A DNA stretch of 54,344 nt from Coriobacteriia bacterium (GTDB lineage Bacteria; Actinomycetota; Coriobacteriia; Coriobacteriales; Atopobiaceae), in assembly GCA_030530145.1 (NCBI GenBank), contig JAUMVN010000015.1:1-54344 (forward strand). The letters are read 5' to 3'. Of this stretch, positions 32,359 to 40,251 are shown in pieces (the first letter of the stretch is position 1; each line of letters begins with the position of its first letter). Under the pieces are notes generated by a model that was given only the letters and a program-made list of their open reading frames with translations, was not told where the DNA came from and searched no databases. Position numbers and translations under genes: made by a program.

Positions 32359-34254
32359 CTAGGACTTCTTCTCCCAGCGAAGCAGCAGCGACGAATTGAC
32401 GATGACCAGCACGCTGCCGCAATTGTGCACGAGCGCGCCGCTCACCGGGTCGAGCACGGCCAGAAACGCCAGCACGATTGCCAGGAAGTTGAGCCCCATC
32501 GAGAAGGTCAGGTTCGCTCGTATCACGCGCATGGTGTGGCGCGAGAGCTCGATGAGGTGGGGGAGGGCCGAGATATCGTCGTTGACGATGGCGATGTCGG
32601 CCGCCTCGACCGCCACGTCGCTGCCGGCGCCGCCCACCGCGATGCCGACGAAGGAGCGCTTGAGCGCGGGCGCGTCGTTGATGCCGTCGCCGACCATGGC
32701 GCAGCGCTCACCGGCGGCCTCGCTCCGCTCGATGTAAGCCATCTTGTCCTCGGGGCGGCAGCCGGCCTGGTAAGCGCTTATCCCCACCTGCGCGCAGACG
32801 GCGTCCGCGGCGGCCTCGTTGTCGCCGGTAAGAAGCACCGGCTCGGCGCCCGCCGCCCTGAGGGCCGCGACCGTCACCGCGGACTCGGGGCGGATCACGT
32901 CGGAGAGGGCGCAGACTCCGGCCGCGTGCCCGTCGACGGCAATAAACGCCAGCGTATCGCCGCTGTCTCGAAGTTCTGCGAGCTCCTCGGCGCCCCAAGC
33001 GCCGGTGTTGATGCCCAACTCGGACATCATCTGCTCGCCGCCCGCGCGCACTTCTCGCCCGCCGACCGTGGCGGTGACGCCGCGCCCCGGCTCCATCGCG
33101 AAGGCGATCGGCTCACCGAACTCGATGCCCCGCTCGCGCGCGCTGCGGACGATCGCCTTGCCGAGCGGGTGCTCACTGCGGAGCTCCGCCGACGCTACCA
33201 GCGAGAAGAGCTCATCGGCGTCGATCGCCGAGCCCGGAGCCGGGACCACCGCGACGACCTCGGGCTTGCCGAGCGTGACGGTGCCCGTCTTGTCGAAGAC
33301 CACGCGACCCACCTCGGCCAGGCGCTCGAGGGCGTCGCCCTCCTTGACGAGGAAGCCGCGCTTGGTCGCGTTGCCGATGGCAGCGACGATGGCCGTGGGC
33401 GTGGCGAGCACGAGCGAGCAGGGGCAGAACACGACGAGCACGGTGACGGAGCGCAGGATCTCGCCGGTGACCAGGTAGACGCCCGCGGCGGCCGCGAGCG
33501 CGCCGACGACCACCCAGGTTGCCCAGCGGTCGGCCAGGCGCACGATCCGCGCCTTACCGGCGTCGGCGCTCTGCACCAGGCGAGCCATGCGGCGGATTGA
33601 GCTGTCCTCGCCCACGTGCGTGGCGCGCACGTCGATGCTGCCGAACTGGTTGACGGTGCCGGCGCTTACCTCGTCGCCGGCGAGCTTGTCGACGGGCATG
33701 GGCTCGCCGGTGACGGCGCTCTCATCGATGCTCGTGGCGCCGGAGACCACGACACCGTCGACGGGGACCGTCTCGCCGGGAAGCACGCGGATAACCTGCT
33801 CGAGCTCAGCGTCGTCGGCGTCGATCATGCGGGTCTTGCCGCCGGCCTCGACCACGCGGGCCTGGCGCGGGGCGAGCTCGACGAGCCGCTGGATGCCCTT
33901 CTGCGCGCGCTCGACCGTAAGCTCCTCGAGCAGCCCGCCGAGCTGCATGATGAGGGCGACCTCTCCGGCCGCGAAGTACTCGCCGATGGCCACCGACGCG
34001 ATGAGCGCGAGCGAGACGAGCAGGTCGGCCTTGACGTCGAATTCCGTGACGATGGCGATAAACGCCTCGATGACGATGGGCACGCCGCACAGGATGATGG
34101 CGACCCAGGCGGGGTCCACCGCGAGGTCCCCGCCCGCGGCGAAGCTGATGGCGAGGAAGAGCGCCGACGTGACGAGAAGCGCGACGTCTTTGCGCGCGCC
34201 GCCGGCGTCGAGCAAGTCTTCCAGGGGTTTAAAGAGGGGCTTGAGGCTTTCCAT
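32359..34254 (-). CDS. Heavy-metal P-type ATPase (P1B)
   Basis: This is a 631-residue metal-exporting ATPase. It lacks an N-terminal HMA domain. It has the actuator TGEPMPVDK, the metal-site CPC in FCPCSLVLATPTAI (about 285), the phosphorylated DKTGTVT (about 325), an HP motif (EHPLGKA) and GDGINDAPAL (about 530). The last helix has HNCGSVLVIVNSS. CPC fits Zn/Cd or Cu transport, but the last-helix residues do not clearly decide. ATG 34254 follows GGAG and is chosen over in-frame upstream starts inside the operator. A divergent TetR gene adjoins it. Confidence 0.88.
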   Translation of the reverse strand: MESLKPLFKPLEDLLDAGGARKDVALLVTSALFLAISFAAGGDLAVDPAWVAIILCGVPIVIEAFIAIVTEFDVKADLLVSLALIASVAIGEYFAAGEVALIMQLGGLLEELTVERAQKGIQRLVELAPRQARVVEAGGKTRMIDADDAELEQVIRVLPGETVPVDGVVVSGATSIDESAVTGEPMPVDKLAGDEVSAGTVNQFGSIDVRATHVGEDSSIRRMARLVQSADAGKARIVRLADRWATWVVVGALAAAAGVYLVTGEILRSVTVLVVFCPCSLVLATPTAIVAAIGNATKRGFLVKEGDALERLAEVGRVVFDKTGTVTLGKPEVVAVVPAPGSAIDADELFSLVASAELRSEHPLGKAIVRSARERGIEFGEPIAFAMEPGRGVTATVGGREVRAGGEQMMSELGINTGAWGAEELAELRDSGDTLAFIAVDGHAAGVCALSDVIRPESAVTVAALRAAGAEPVLLTGDNEAAADAVCAQVGISAYQAGCRPEDKMAYIERSEAAGERCAMVGDGINDAPALKRSFVGIAVGGAGSDVAVEAADIAIVNDDISALPHLIELSRHTMRVIRANLTFSMGLNFLAIVLAFLAVLDPVSGALVHNCGSVLVIVNSSLLLRWEKKS

Positions 34255-34276
34255 TCTCACTCCGAACCTTGCTTCT

Positions 34277-34320
34277 ATTACGGAACTCATAGTTCGGTAT
34301 AATTCAGCTGGTTCGGTAAT
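34277..34320. promoter_or_regulatory. GTTCGGTA operator cluster between ATPase and TetR genes
   Basis: Two direct GTTCGGTA sites (34292-34299 and 34311-34318, 19 bp apart) and an inverted near-match TACGGAAC (34279-34286) occupy the divergent promoter region. They are the likely TetR sites. The rest of the 169-bp gap shows nothing else. Confidence 0.55.
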
Positions 34321-34423
34321 TACAGAAGCAAAGCCGCCAGGTTGAGCCCTATCGGACGCGGCGAACGCATTGCCCGATACCGGACGTTTCCTGCCGTTTG
34401 TCTTGTTTTGGGGGATTGCGCCC

Positions 34424-34981
34424 ATGCCCGAAGAGAAGCTCGACCGCCGCCAGCGCAAGACGCGCAAGGCCATCTACGACGCGTTCGAGGCGCTCATGGG
34501 CGAGCAGCACTACAGCTGTGTGACGGTGGCGCAGATCATCGAGCGCGCGGACGTGGGCCGCAGCACCTTCTACGCCCACTTCGAGACTAAAGACGAGCTG
34601 CTCGACCAGATGTGCCGCGAGATCTTCGACCACATCTTCGAGGGCGTGAACGAGCACTGCGTGACGCACCCCACGCTCGTGACCGAGAGCCTGGAGGGCA
34701 AGCTCACGCACCTGCTCTACCACCTGCGCGACACGCGCGGCGGCGTGTGCGGCAAGCTCGTGCGCGAGGGAGAGCCGCACTTCACGGCCTACTTCGAGGC
34801 GCAGCTGGACGTCCTCTTTGCAAAGAGCGGCCCTGCGCCGGCGTCGGGCGTGCCGGCGGAGTTCGCGCGCGTGCTCCTGGTGAGCTCGTTCTCGCACGCG
34901 GTCTCGTGGTGGTTCGCGGGCGGCGCAAAGAAGGATCCCGAGCAGGTGGCCGCCTGGTACATCGCCCAGATGGGGTTGTAA
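34424..34981 (+). CDS. TetR/AcrR-family transcriptional regulator
   Basis: This is a 185-residue repressor. The N-terminal TetR helix-turn-helix (RRQRKTRKAIYDAFEALM, then VAQIIERADVGRSTFYAHF) precedes a C-terminal helical ligand domain. It contains few Cys or His, so direct metal sensing is not obvious. Its divergent arrangement with the P-type ATPase and the shared GTTCGGTA sites suggest it controls that gene. Start 34424 follows GGGGGA. Confidence 0.88.
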   Translation: MPEEKLDRRQRKTRKAIYDAFEALMGEQHYSCVTVAQIIERADVGRSTFYAHFETKDELLDQMCREIFDHIFEGVNEHCVTHPTLVTESLEGKLTHLLYHLRDTRGGVCGKLVREGEPHFTAYFEAQLDVLFAKSGPAPASGVPAEFARVLLVSSFSHAVSWWFAGGAKKDPEQVAAWYIAQMGL

Positions 34982-35056
34982 GGGAGGCGCTACTCGGGGC
35001 CGTGCTTGTTGGCCAAGAAGTGCGTGTCGGGTGAGGCTGGCTTTCTGACCTGCGGA

Positions 35057-36886
35057 TTATTGCTCGGTATAGCTGAACGTCGTGACGTCGAACATGCCCT
35101 CGGGGCGGATGCGCAGCGTCGGGATCACGGGCAGCGGCAGGAAGATAAGCCCCATGATGGGGTCGACGGGCTGCTCGATGCCCATCTCGTGCGCCTTGTC
35201 CTCGAAGTCGTGGTGCTGAGCGGCGACCTCGGCGGCGTCGCGGTCGCTCATGAGGCCGCCGAGCGGCAGCGGGATGCGTGCCACGACTTCTTCCCCGCGC
35301 ACGAGCACGTGGCCGCCCTGGCCCACGGCCTCGACGGCCGCGCGCATGCTCGCCGGGTTGTCGCCGATGACGCAGACGTTGTGGGAGTCGTGGCCGATGG
35401 TGGAGGCCACGGCGCCGCCGGTGATGTTGTAGCCGCGCACCCAGCCGCGGCCGATGTGCTTGCCCACGAGGCCTGCGCCTGCGGGGCCGTCGCCGTCCGC
35501 GCCTGCCGCCTGCGCCGCGACGCCGCGGCCGTGGCGCTCGATGAGCATAATGCGCCGCAGGTCGTCGGCGGTATCGGGACGCAGCATCCCTGTGATGGCC
35601 TTGCCCGGCACGACATCGATGACGGCCTCGCCGGGGCGGAACGCGTAGTCGAAGACCTCGGGCGAGAGTTCGGGCAGGTGAACCGATCCGCGTAGCTTGT
35701 CGGCCAGTTCGGCGACCGCGGACGGCTCGGGTGCGATGCTGCCAACGAACTCGCCGTCCTCGGCCACGAGCGCGCCTGCCGCGTACACGCGATGCGGGGC
35801 AGCGGTGAACGTCAGGTCGTTGAGCAGCAGGAGGTCGGCGCGCTTGCCGGGGGCCACGGCGCCGCGACGCTCGATGGAATCGCTGAAGCCGTGGTCGAAC
35901 CCGAAGCACTCGGCGGTCGAGAGCGTCGCCATCGAGATCGCGACCACGGGATCGATGCCGGACTCAATGGCCACGCGGCAGGCGTTGTCGATCATGCCGA
36001 GCGTGAGCGCGTCGGACGGCGCGCGGTCGTCGGTGGCGAAGCAGCAGCGGCGCGCGCGGGCGGGATTCTCGAGCAACATCGGCGCGAGGTTTGCGAGGTC
36101 ATGGCTGCAGGTGCCCTCGCGCAGCATCACGTACATACCACGCGAGAGCTTCTCGAGCGCCTCATCGGGCATCGTGCTCTCGTGGTCGGCGATGATGCCG
36201 GTTGCCGCGTAGGCGTTGAGGTCGCGGCCCGCCACCATCGGCGCGTGTCCGTCTACCAGGCCGGATGCCGTTGCGCGCGCGGCGTCGATGCGAGCGAGCG
36301 TCTCGGGGTCGGCGCCGAAGACACCCGGGGTGTTCATCATCTCGCCGAGGCCGAAGACGTCGCCGGGGTGCGCGGATATGAAGGCGTGCATGTCCTCGGC
36401 GGAAATAACGGCCCCGGCCTGCTCGTCTGGAAGCGCCGGAACGCATGACGGCATCATGTATTTAATCGATATGGGCGCGCGGCGACCGTCCTCGACCATG
36501 AACTCGAGGCCGTCGAGGCCCGCGACGTTGCAGATCTCGTGGCTATCGGCGATGGCGGTCGTGGTTCCGCGGGTGGCTGCCATGCGCGCGTACTCCGCGG
36601 GGCGGATGTTCGACGATTCGATGTGCAGGTGGCCGTCGATAAGGCCGGGGGCCAGGTAGCGCCCCTCGCAGTCGATGACCTCGGCGGCTTCGTAAGCAGC
36701 TCCTCTTGCCGCGGTCGCGTCGTCGCCGTAAAGCACGCCGACGATCACGCTGTCCTTGACAGCGACCTGGCCGGGCACCACGCGAAGACCGTACACATCG
36801 ACGATCCGCGCGTTCGTAAAGAGAAGGTCCGCTGCCACGCGTCCCTCGGAGGCGTCGATCATGTGCTTGAGGCTTTCTGTGGACAT
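35057..36886 (-). CDS. ade: Adenine deaminase
   Basis: This is a 609-residue amidohydrolase that converts adenine to hypoxanthine for purine salvage. Metal ligands appear in LIDGHLHIESS (about 88-98), FGLGEMMN (about 180), VDGHAP (about 208) and DDRAPSD (about 290), and the C-terminal adenine-deaminase domain (about 420-609) is complete. Length matches the family. ATG 36886 follows GGGAGATGAG. It is monocistronic here. Confidence 0.93.
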   Translation of the reverse strand: MSTESLKHMIDASEGRVAADLLFTNARIVDVYGLRVVPGQVAVKDSVIVGVLYGDDATAARGAAYEAAEVIDCEGRYLAPGLIDGHLHIESSNIRPAEYARMAATRGTTTAIADSHEICNVAGLDGLEFMVEDGRRAPISIKYMMPSCVPALPDEQAGAVISAEDMHAFISAHPGDVFGLGEMMNTPGVFGADPETLARIDAARATASGLVDGHAPMVAGRDLNAYAATGIIADHESTMPDEALEKLSRGMYVMLREGTCSHDLANLAPMLLENPARARRCCFATDDRAPSDALTLGMIDNACRVAIESGIDPVVAISMATLSTAECFGFDHGFSDSIERRGAVAPGKRADLLLLNDLTFTAAPHRVYAAGALVAEDGEFVGSIAPEPSAVAELADKLRGSVHLPELSPEVFDYAFRPGEAVIDVVPGKAITGMLRPDTADDLRRIMLIERHGRGVAAQAAGADGDGPAGAGLVGKHIGRGWVRGYNITGGAVASTIGHDSHNVCVIGDNPASMRAAVEAVGQGGHVLVRGEEVVARIPLPLGGLMSDRDAAEVAAQHHDFEDKAHEMGIEQPVDPIMGLIFLPLPVIPTLRIRPEGMFDVTTFSYTEQ

Positions 36887-36969
36887 GACTGCTCATCTCC
36901 CTTGGTCGAGAGGAATTTGAACCAGTATGCCCCTTTTGACCTGCTGATTGTGGGGTGGTTGCCAACGAA

Positions 36970-37270
36970 CGGCCGTGCCGTGCGCCCTGGAATTGCGTCG
37001 GCCAGTAACCGGACGTGTCTGCGCGCCCCGAAAACGCGCCGCGCAGTAACGCGCCGTCCGCATCCGCCCCGGAAGTGCGTCGCGCAGTAATGTCGCGTTG
37101 CTGGCAGACGGCATTCTGGGGCTCGCGGCCCGCTAGCGTTACTGGGAGGCGACGTTTTCGGGGCGCGTGGCCTGTCGACGTTACTGTGAGGCAGCATTTT
37201 GGGGCTCACGGGCCACCGGCGTTACTGGCTGACGCAAATCTGGGGCTCGCGGCCCACCCGCGTTGCCGGA
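36970..37270. repeat. 41-bp periodic dyad array 2
   Basis: CAGTAA(C/T) occurs at 37003, 37044 and 37085 (41-bp steps). The inverse GTTACTG or a close variant occurs at 37097, 37138, 37180, 37221 and 37262 (41, 42, 41, 41). Units share cores such as TTTNGGGGC. The whole is a 3+5 inverted array about a dyad near 37094, filling the gap between ade and the relB-like gene. Confidence 0.88.
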
Positions 37271-37316
37271 TCCGTAACGAAGCGGCCGGAGACCTAAGCG
37301 TAAACGCACTTCTTGC

Positions 37317-37334
37317 CTGCTATACTGCTAGCAG
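37317..37334 (+). promoter_or_regulatory. Operator of the RelB/PIN operon
   Basis: CTGCTA-TACTGC-TAGCAG is a dyad that includes the -10 box TATACT (37321-37326), 14 bp before the antitoxin start. This is typical of an autorepressed toxin-antitoxin promoter. Confidence 0.65.
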
Positions 37335-37347
37335 ACAGGAGGCAATC

Positions 37348-37686
37348 ATGGCAACGGTAATGGCGCAGCTCAACACACGGGTTCCTGCCGACCTCAAGCG
37401 GGGCGGTGACGCGGTCTTTTCTCGCGCGGGTCTGAGCCCGAGCGACGTCGTTCGCGGCGTTTGGCGCTACGCGGTCGAGACGCAGTCCGTCCCGGACTTT
37501 CTTTTGAACGATGAGCGACCCATCTCCGCCCCCGAGGACGACGGCGCCGGACTCGCCGTTGCCGTGGCAGCCCGCGAGTGCGGGTTTATCGACAAGGGAA
37601 TTTCCGCGCCCCGCGCGAACGCCCGGGACGAGCGCGACGCGATGTACGACGAGCTCCTGGCCCGAATGGACGAGCGATGCCGGTAA
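37348..37686 (+). CDS. RelB/DinJ-family antitoxin
   Basis: This is a 112-residue protein. The N-terminus (MAQLNTRVPADLKRGGDAVF, then LSPSDVVRGVWRYAVET) is a RelB/DinJ ribbon-helix-helix. The disordered acidic C-terminus would wrap the toxin. ATG follows ACAGGAGGC. The stop overlaps the PIN toxin by 10 bp. Pairing of a DinJ-like antitoxin with a PIN toxin, rather than RelE/YafQ, is less usual. Confidence 0.85.
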   Translation: MATVMAQLNTRVPADLKRGGDAVFSRAGLSPSDVVRGVWRYAVETQSVPDFLLNDERPISAPEDDGAGLAVAVAARECGFIDKGISAPRANARDERDAMYDELLARMDERCR

Positions 37687-38144
37687 CCAAAGTCACCTCG
37701 CTCTTGCTGGACACGAACGTCTGGCTCGACTACTTCATGGGCGAGGGGCCTTGCATCGACGAGATCAGCCGGCTGATCGCCCAAGCGCAAACGACGTCGC
37801 TGCCGCTGCTTTATGTGCCCACAACGGCCAAGGACCTCTTCTACCTCATCCCGCGCCGTCTTCGGATGCGCGGCGGCGAGGACGGGGTCTCTTATGCGCC
37901 GGCCGCATGGGCGTGCCTCGAGCGCATGATGGAAATCGCCGCCGCCGCGCCGCTTTCCTTCCCGGAGTGCGAGCTTGCGCGGATGCTCAGGAAGAAGTTC
38001 CCTGACTTTGAGGACAACCTCATCATCGCTGCGGCCGAAACGGCGGACGTCGACTACATCGTGACCCAGGACAAGGCGTTTCTTGCCCAGGTTCCCGAGG
38101 CGTGCATAACCCCTGCTCGCGCGCTCGAGCTTCTTGACCGGTAG
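37677..38144 (+). CDS. PIN-domain toxin (VapC-like)
   Basis: This is a 155-residue PIN ribonuclease. Acidic active-site residues are visible in LLLDTNVWLDYF (Asp about 12), a central Glu (ECELARML, about 105) and FEDNLIIAAAE (Asp about 120), then VDYIVTQDKAF. VapC-type toxins cut tRNA or rRNA. Start ATG 37677 lies within the antitoxin's last codons, giving coupled translation. Confidence 0.85.
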   Translation: MPVTKVTSLLLDTNVWLDYFMGEGPCIDEISRLIAQAQTTSLPLLYVPTTAKDLFYLIPRRLRMRGGEDGVSYAPAAWACLERMMEIAAAAPLSFPECELARMLRKKFPDFEDNLIIAAAETADVDYIVTQDKAFLAQVPEACITPARALELLDR

Positions 38145-38192
38145 GGGGTCCGCGCCGTGGGCCGCGGGCCCCGCCGTCGTGGCGTTTTCGTC

Positions 38193-38216
38193 AGCCGTTG
38201 CCTAAACGGCTAGAAT
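38193..38216 (+). promoter_or_regulatory. Promoter of the topoisomerase operon with overlapping dyad
   Basis: The inverted repeat AGCCGTT-GCCTA-AACGGCT (38193-38211) abuts the -10 box TAGAAT (38211-38216), about 40 bp before the first start codon. It may bind a regulator or respond to supercoiling through cruciform formation. Confidence 0.5.
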
Positions 38217-38256
38217 ACTCTGACCCCAATCCAGCGAAAGAGCAGGCAACACATAC

Positions 38257-40242
38257 ATGGCCAACTACGGAAACGACAGCATCCGCCAGCTTAAAGACGA
38301 GGAGCGCGTGCGCCTGCGCCCCGCCGTCATCTTCGGCTCAGACGGCCTGGACGGCTGTGCGCACGCCGCTTTCGAAATCCTGTCAAACTCGGTCGACGAG
38401 GCTCGTCAGGGCTTCGGCAACCTCATCACGCTCACCGTCTTCAACGACGGCTCCGTCGAGGTCGAGGACCACGGCCGCGGCTGCCCGCTCGACTGGAACG
38501 CCAAGGAGAAGCGCTTTAACTGGGAGCTCGTCTTCTGCGAGCTCTACGCCGGCGGCAAGTACGACAACAACCAGGGCGGCGACTACGACTTCTCGCTCGG
38601 CACGAACGGCCTCGGCTCCTGCGCCACGCAGTACGCCTCCGAGTACATGGACGTCACCGTCTGGCGCGACGGCAACAAGTACCAGCTCCACTTTAAGAAG
38701 GGCAAGGTCGTCGGCGCAAAGAAGAAGGCGCTGACCATCGAGCCCACCGACGAGGACCGCACCGGCACCACCATCAAGTGGCGCCCCGACCTCGAGGTCT
38801 TCACCTCCATCGACGTGCCCGCCGACTGGTACCGCGAGACCATGCGCCGTCAGGCCGTGGTCAACGCCAACGTCACCTTCCGCCTGCGCATCGAGGGCGC
38901 GGACGGCGAGTTCGCCGAGGAAGAGTTCTGCTACCCCAAGGGCATCGAGGACTACGTGCTCGAGAAGGTCGGTGCCGACTACCTCACCGAGCCCTTCTTC
39001 ATCGAGGCCAGCCGCCGCGGCCGCGACCGCGACGACCTGCCTGACTACAACGTGAAGATCACGGCCTGCCTGTGCTTCTCGCGGACCTTCCAGATGCAGG
39101 AGTACTACCACAACTCCTCCTGGCTCGAGAACGGCGGCTCGCCCGAGAAGGCCGCGCGCAGCGCGTTTACCAGCGCGATCGACGCCTACATCAAAGGCCA
39201 GGGCAAGTACAACAAGAACGAGTCCGCCATCAAGTGGCAAGACGTGCAGGACTGCCTTGTGCTCGTCACGAACTGCTTCTCGACCCAGACCTCGTATGAG
39301 AACCAGACCAAGAAGGCCATCAACAACCGCTTTATCCAGCAGGCCATGACGGCCTTCTTCAAGGAGCGGATGGAGACCTACCTGATCGAGAACAAGGCAG
39401 CGGCCGATAAGATCTTGGAGCAGGTTCTTATCAACAAGCGCTCGCGCGAGAACGCCGAGAAGACGCGCCAGTCCATCAAGACCAACCTGCAGCAGAAGAC
39501 CGACATGGCCAACCGCGTGCAGAAGTTCATCGACTGCCGCTCCAAGGACAAGACCCGCCGCGAGATCTACATCGTAGAGGGCGACTCGGCGGCGGGCGCC
39601 ATCCGCACCTCGCGCGACGCCGAGTTCCAGGGCGTCATGCCCGTCCGCGGCAAGATCTTGAACTGCCTGAAGGAGGACTACCCGCGCATCTTCAAGTCCG
39701 ACATCATCATGGACCTGCTGCGCGTGCTCGGCTGCGGCGTCGAGGTCAAGGACAAGCGCATGAAGAACCTCGGCACCTTTGACCTGGACAACCTCAACTG
39801 GAACAAGGTCGTTATCTGTACGGACGCCGACGTCGACGGCTATCACATCCGCACGCTGATTCTCACCATGCTCTACCGCCTGGTACCCACGCTCATCCGC
39901 GAGGGCTACGTCTACATCGCCGAGTCGCCGCTCTACGAGATCAACTGCAAAGACAAGACCTACTTCGCCTACACCGACCTCGAGAAGAACAACATGCTCA
40001 AGGAGATCGGCGATCAGAAGTGCTCGATCAACCGCTCCAAGGGTCTTGGTGAGAACGACCCGGACATGATGTGGCTCACCACCATGAACCCCGAGACCCG
40101 CCGCCTCATCAAGGTGGAGCCCGAGGACGTGACCAAGATGGAGACCATGTTCAACCTGCTGCTGGGCAACGACGACGAGGGCCGCAAGCGCCACATCGCC
40201 GAGCACGGCAAGGAGTACCTCGACCAGCTTGACCTGCAGTAA
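38257..40242 (+). CDS. Type IIA topoisomerase subunit B (divergent, ParE-like)
   Basis: This is a 661-residue protein: GHKL ATPase (about 1-215), transducer (about 220-395) and Toprim plus C-terminal part (about 430-661). Catalytic residues are kept: NSVDEA, EGDSAAG (normally EGDSAGG), DADVDGYH and RSKGLGE. The ATP-lid motif is GTNGLG where GyrB/ParE have G.HGVG. These changes put it outside ordinary GyrB/ParE. It forms a heterotetramer with the next gene's product. Codon use is strongly biased to C-ending codons, as in highly expressed genes. Confidence 0.88.
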   Translation: MANYGNDSIRQLKDEERVRLRPAVIFGSDGLDGCAHAAFEILSNSVDEARQGFGNLITLTVFNDGSVEVEDHGRGCPLDWNAKEKRFNWELVFCELYAGGKYDNNQGGDYDFSLGTNGLGSCATQYASEYMDVTVWRDGNKYQLHFKKGKVVGAKKKALTIEPTDEDRTGTTIKWRPDLEVFTSIDVPADWYRETMRRQAVVNANVTFRLRIEGADGEFAEEEFCYPKGIEDYVLEKVGADYLTEPFFIEASRRGRDRDDLPDYNVKITACLCFSRTFQMQEYYHNSSWLENGGSPEKAARSAFTSAIDAYIKGQGKYNKNESAIKWQDVQDCLVLVTNCFSTQTSYENQTKKAINNRFIQQAMTAFFKERMETYLIENKAAADKILEQVLINKRSRENAEKTRQSIKTNLQQKTDMANRVQKFIDCRSKDKTRREIYIVEGDSAAGAIRTSRDAEFQGVMPVRGKILNCLKEDYPRIFKSDIIMDLLRVLGCGVEVKDKRMKNLGTFDLDNLNWNKVVICTDADVDGYHIRTLILTMLYRLVPTLIREGYVYIAESPLYEINCKDKTYFAYTDLEKNNMLKEIGDQKCSINRSKGLGENDPDMMWLTTMNPETRRLIKVEPEDVTKMETMFNLLLGNDDEGRKRHIAEHGKEYLDQLDLQ

Positions 40243-40251
40243 GGAATAACC

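Noticed and set aside
36970-37270. CRISPR array
   Set aside because: Units are diverged and inverted about a centre, with no identical repeats, no unique spacers and no cas genes.
36970-37270. Plasmid iterons or replication origin
   Set aside because: The GTTACTG unit is not a DnaA box, and no replication initiator or AT-rich unwinding region is adjacent.
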